From Pseudomonas triticifolii (GTDB lineage: Bacteria > Pseudomonadota > Gammaproteobacteria > Pseudomonadales > Pseudomonadaceae), in the NCBI RefSeq assembly GCF_014358015.1, contig NZ_JACONV010000002.1:496001-560000 (forward strand): 64,000 nucleotides of DNA, read 5' to 3'. Positions 62,851 to 64,000 of the stretch are shown piece after piece. Position numbers and translations under genes: made by a program. How positions within the stretch are numbered: position 1 is the stretch's first letter; every line of letters starts with the position of its first letter. Under the pieces are notes generated by a model. It saw nothing but the letters and a program-made list of their open reading frames with translations. It was not told the DNA's origin and did not search any database.

Positions 62851-64000
62851 TTAGCGAACGCCTTCCTGACGCAGCGCGTTGGGTGTGAAGTCGCTGGTTC
62901 CTGAAGTAAAACCGAACTCGTAGGCCCGCTTCTCTTCGTTCTTCATGCCCAGTGCAACGTAACGGCCCGATTGCAGGTCGTACAGCGTTTCGATGGCGTA
63001 CCACGGCACTTGCTTGTCGTAGTAGTTCTCGGAATGCGCTTCAGCGACACGCCACAGTTGGCCACGACCGTCATAGTGATCGATGACTGCGGCCTGCCAG
63101 GTGTCTTCGTCGATGAAGAAGTCACGCTTGGCATAGATGTGACGCTGACCCTCTTTCAACGTGGCCGTCACGTGCCAGACACGACGCAGCTCGTAACGGG
63201 TCAGGTCCTGATTGATGTGACCGGCCTTGATGATGTCGGCGTATTTGAGCGTCGGATCGTCCAGCTTGTGGCTGTTGGAAGCGATGTACATTTCCTGTTT
63301 GCCGATCAGTTTCCAGTCGTAGCGATCCGGAGCGCCGTTGTACATGTCCAGGTTGTCGGACGTACGCAGGCCGTCCGATGCAGTGCCGGGACCGTCATAC
63401 GACACTTGAGGCGCACGACGCACACGGCGCTGACCGGCGTTGTACAGCCACGCCGAGCGCGGCTCCTTCACCTGATCGAGGGTTTCGTGTACCAGCAGCA
63501 CACCGCCGGCCAGACGCGCCGGGGCAGTCACTTCCTGCTTGAAGTAGAACAGCACGTTACCCGGATTCTTCGGATCGAAGTCGCGCATCTTGTCGCGGAA
63601 CACGAACTGGTCAGCGAAGTACACCAGGCTGTAGGAGCCATTTGCCTGTGGCGTGGCCTGGGTGACCAGACGCTTCACGCTGCCGCCACGGTAACGGGTG
63701 ATGTGGTTCCAGATGACTTCCACACCATTGGACGGGATCGGGAACGGAATGGCGGTATCGAAATTCTCCAGACCGCTGCCACCGCCAACCAGCTTGGTGG
63801 TGGTGGCGTTCCTCTTGATGGCCGCATACACGTCATCCGGCACGGTCGCGCCACGGTGCGTCGGGTACACCGGGATCCTGTAGCTGTCCGGGTAACGCTT
63901 GAACATCGCGTATTGGCCAGGCGCCAGCTTGTCCTTGTACTGCTCGACGTTGGCGGCCGTGATGATGAACAACGGTTTTTCACTGGCGTATGGATTGGCC
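62851..64000 (-). CDS. DUF1329 outer-membrane lipoprotein-sorting-like protein, 5' end beyond the window
   Basis: This 3' part of a gene encodes at least 383 residues, open to the right edge, with the start and signal peptide missing. Family pieces are FKRYPDSYRIPVYPTHRGAT, GVEVIWNHITRYRGGS, RDFDPKNPGNVLFYFKQEV, RRAPQVSYDGPGTASDG and KRDFFIDEDTWQAAVIDHYD. DUF1329 proteins are LolB-like periplasmic proteins that usually pair with a DUF1302 outer-membrane protein and occur near hydrophobic-substrate loci. The neighbour regulator is of the LAL class often found with them. The end is set by TTAGCGAACG-side stop and a terminator. Confidence 0.85.
   Translation of the reverse strand, partial: ANPYASEKPLFIITAANVEQYKDKLAPGQYAMFKRYPDSYRIPVYPTHRGATVPDDVYAAIKRNATTTKLVGGGSGLENFDTAIPFPIPSNGVEVIWNHITRYRGGSVKRLVTQATPQANGSYSLVYFADQFVFRDKMRDFDPKNPGNVLFYFKQEVTAPARLAGGVLLVHETLDQVKEPRSAWLYNAGQRRVRRAPQVSYDGPGTASDGLRTSDNLDMYNGAPDRYDWKLIGKQEMYIASNSHKLDDPTLKYADIIKAGHINQDLTRYELRRVWHVTATLKEGQRHIYAKRDFFIDEDTWQAAVIDHYDGRGQLWRVAEAHSENYYDKQVPWYAIETLYDLQSGRYVALGMKNEEKRAYEFGFTSGTSDFTPNALRQEGVR

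Overview
The window is about 64 kb of high-GC gammaproteobacterial chromosome and looks like a fluorescent Pseudomonas of the P. syringae type. The evidence is the gene families (a ferric-citrate FecA receptor, a HopJ-family protein, a DUF3509 protein, a short LOV photoreceptor), many Pseudomonas-type REP sequences, and a 37-49 kb block whose order (CysZ, peroxiredoxin, TrxB / glycosyltransferase, OYE, Gpx, SlyD, Pta, acyltransferase, OmpA-like) follows, as I recall it, the PA0833-PA0849 region of P. aeruginosa. I see no tRNA, rRNA, CRISPR array, insertion sequence or integrase. The species is inference.

Layout. 0-6 kb: an efflux outer-membrane lipoprotein divergent from a LysR regulator, a GhrB-type reductase, a DMT exporter divergent from an AraC regulator. 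5.8-12.5 kb: iron uptake. A DUF3649-PepSY-DUF3325 membrane operon diverges from fecI-fecR-fecA around a clear Fur box. 12.9-15.8 kb: small stress genes (HPF-like, DUF3509, WXXGXW lipoprotein, PsiE, and a YebG-like gene behind a perfect LexA box). 16.5-25.2 kb: a five-gene polysaccharide cluster (wecB, bcsB-like, nfrB, nfrA, ybcH-like). It resembles the c-di-GMP-controlled NfrAB phage-N4-receptor glycan pathway of E. coli, with a dedicated UDP-ManNAc epimerase and a BcsB-like periplasmic protein added. This is the most striking system in the window.

25-35 kb: leucine dehydrogenase, SirB1, an unknown gene behind a hairpin that hides its ribosome binding site, an SDR, a flavodoxin, then a blue-light module. 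The module has a short LOV protein, a PilZ-like protein and a MerR/LitR-type regulator that appears to lack the B12 site. It diverges from a monooxygenase-like membrane protein and the folM-folE-folX pterin operon. DUF1244 and HopJ follow as an overlapping pair. 35-49 kb: redox and housekeeping genes (trxB, peroxiredoxin, cysZ, gpx, slyD, pta), two unknown genes (one behind a textbook sigma-54 promoter), and an orphan FlhE. Acetate kinase is absent next to pta.

48.7-58.4 kb: pyrimidine salvage. A BmpA-type ABC importer operon and rutR / rutABCDF each lie behind a near-identical RutR-type palindrome. rutE and the permease gene rutG are missing, so the ABC importer probably supplies the pathway. 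58.6-64 kb: an HD-GYP c-di-GMP phosphodiesterase with a 22-codon leader peptide and an SD-masking hairpin, a 910-residue MalT-like LuxR regulator, and the 3' part of a DUF1329 gene running off the right edge. Counting NfrB, the PilZ-like protein and the HD-GYP protein, c-di-GMP signalling recurs across the window.
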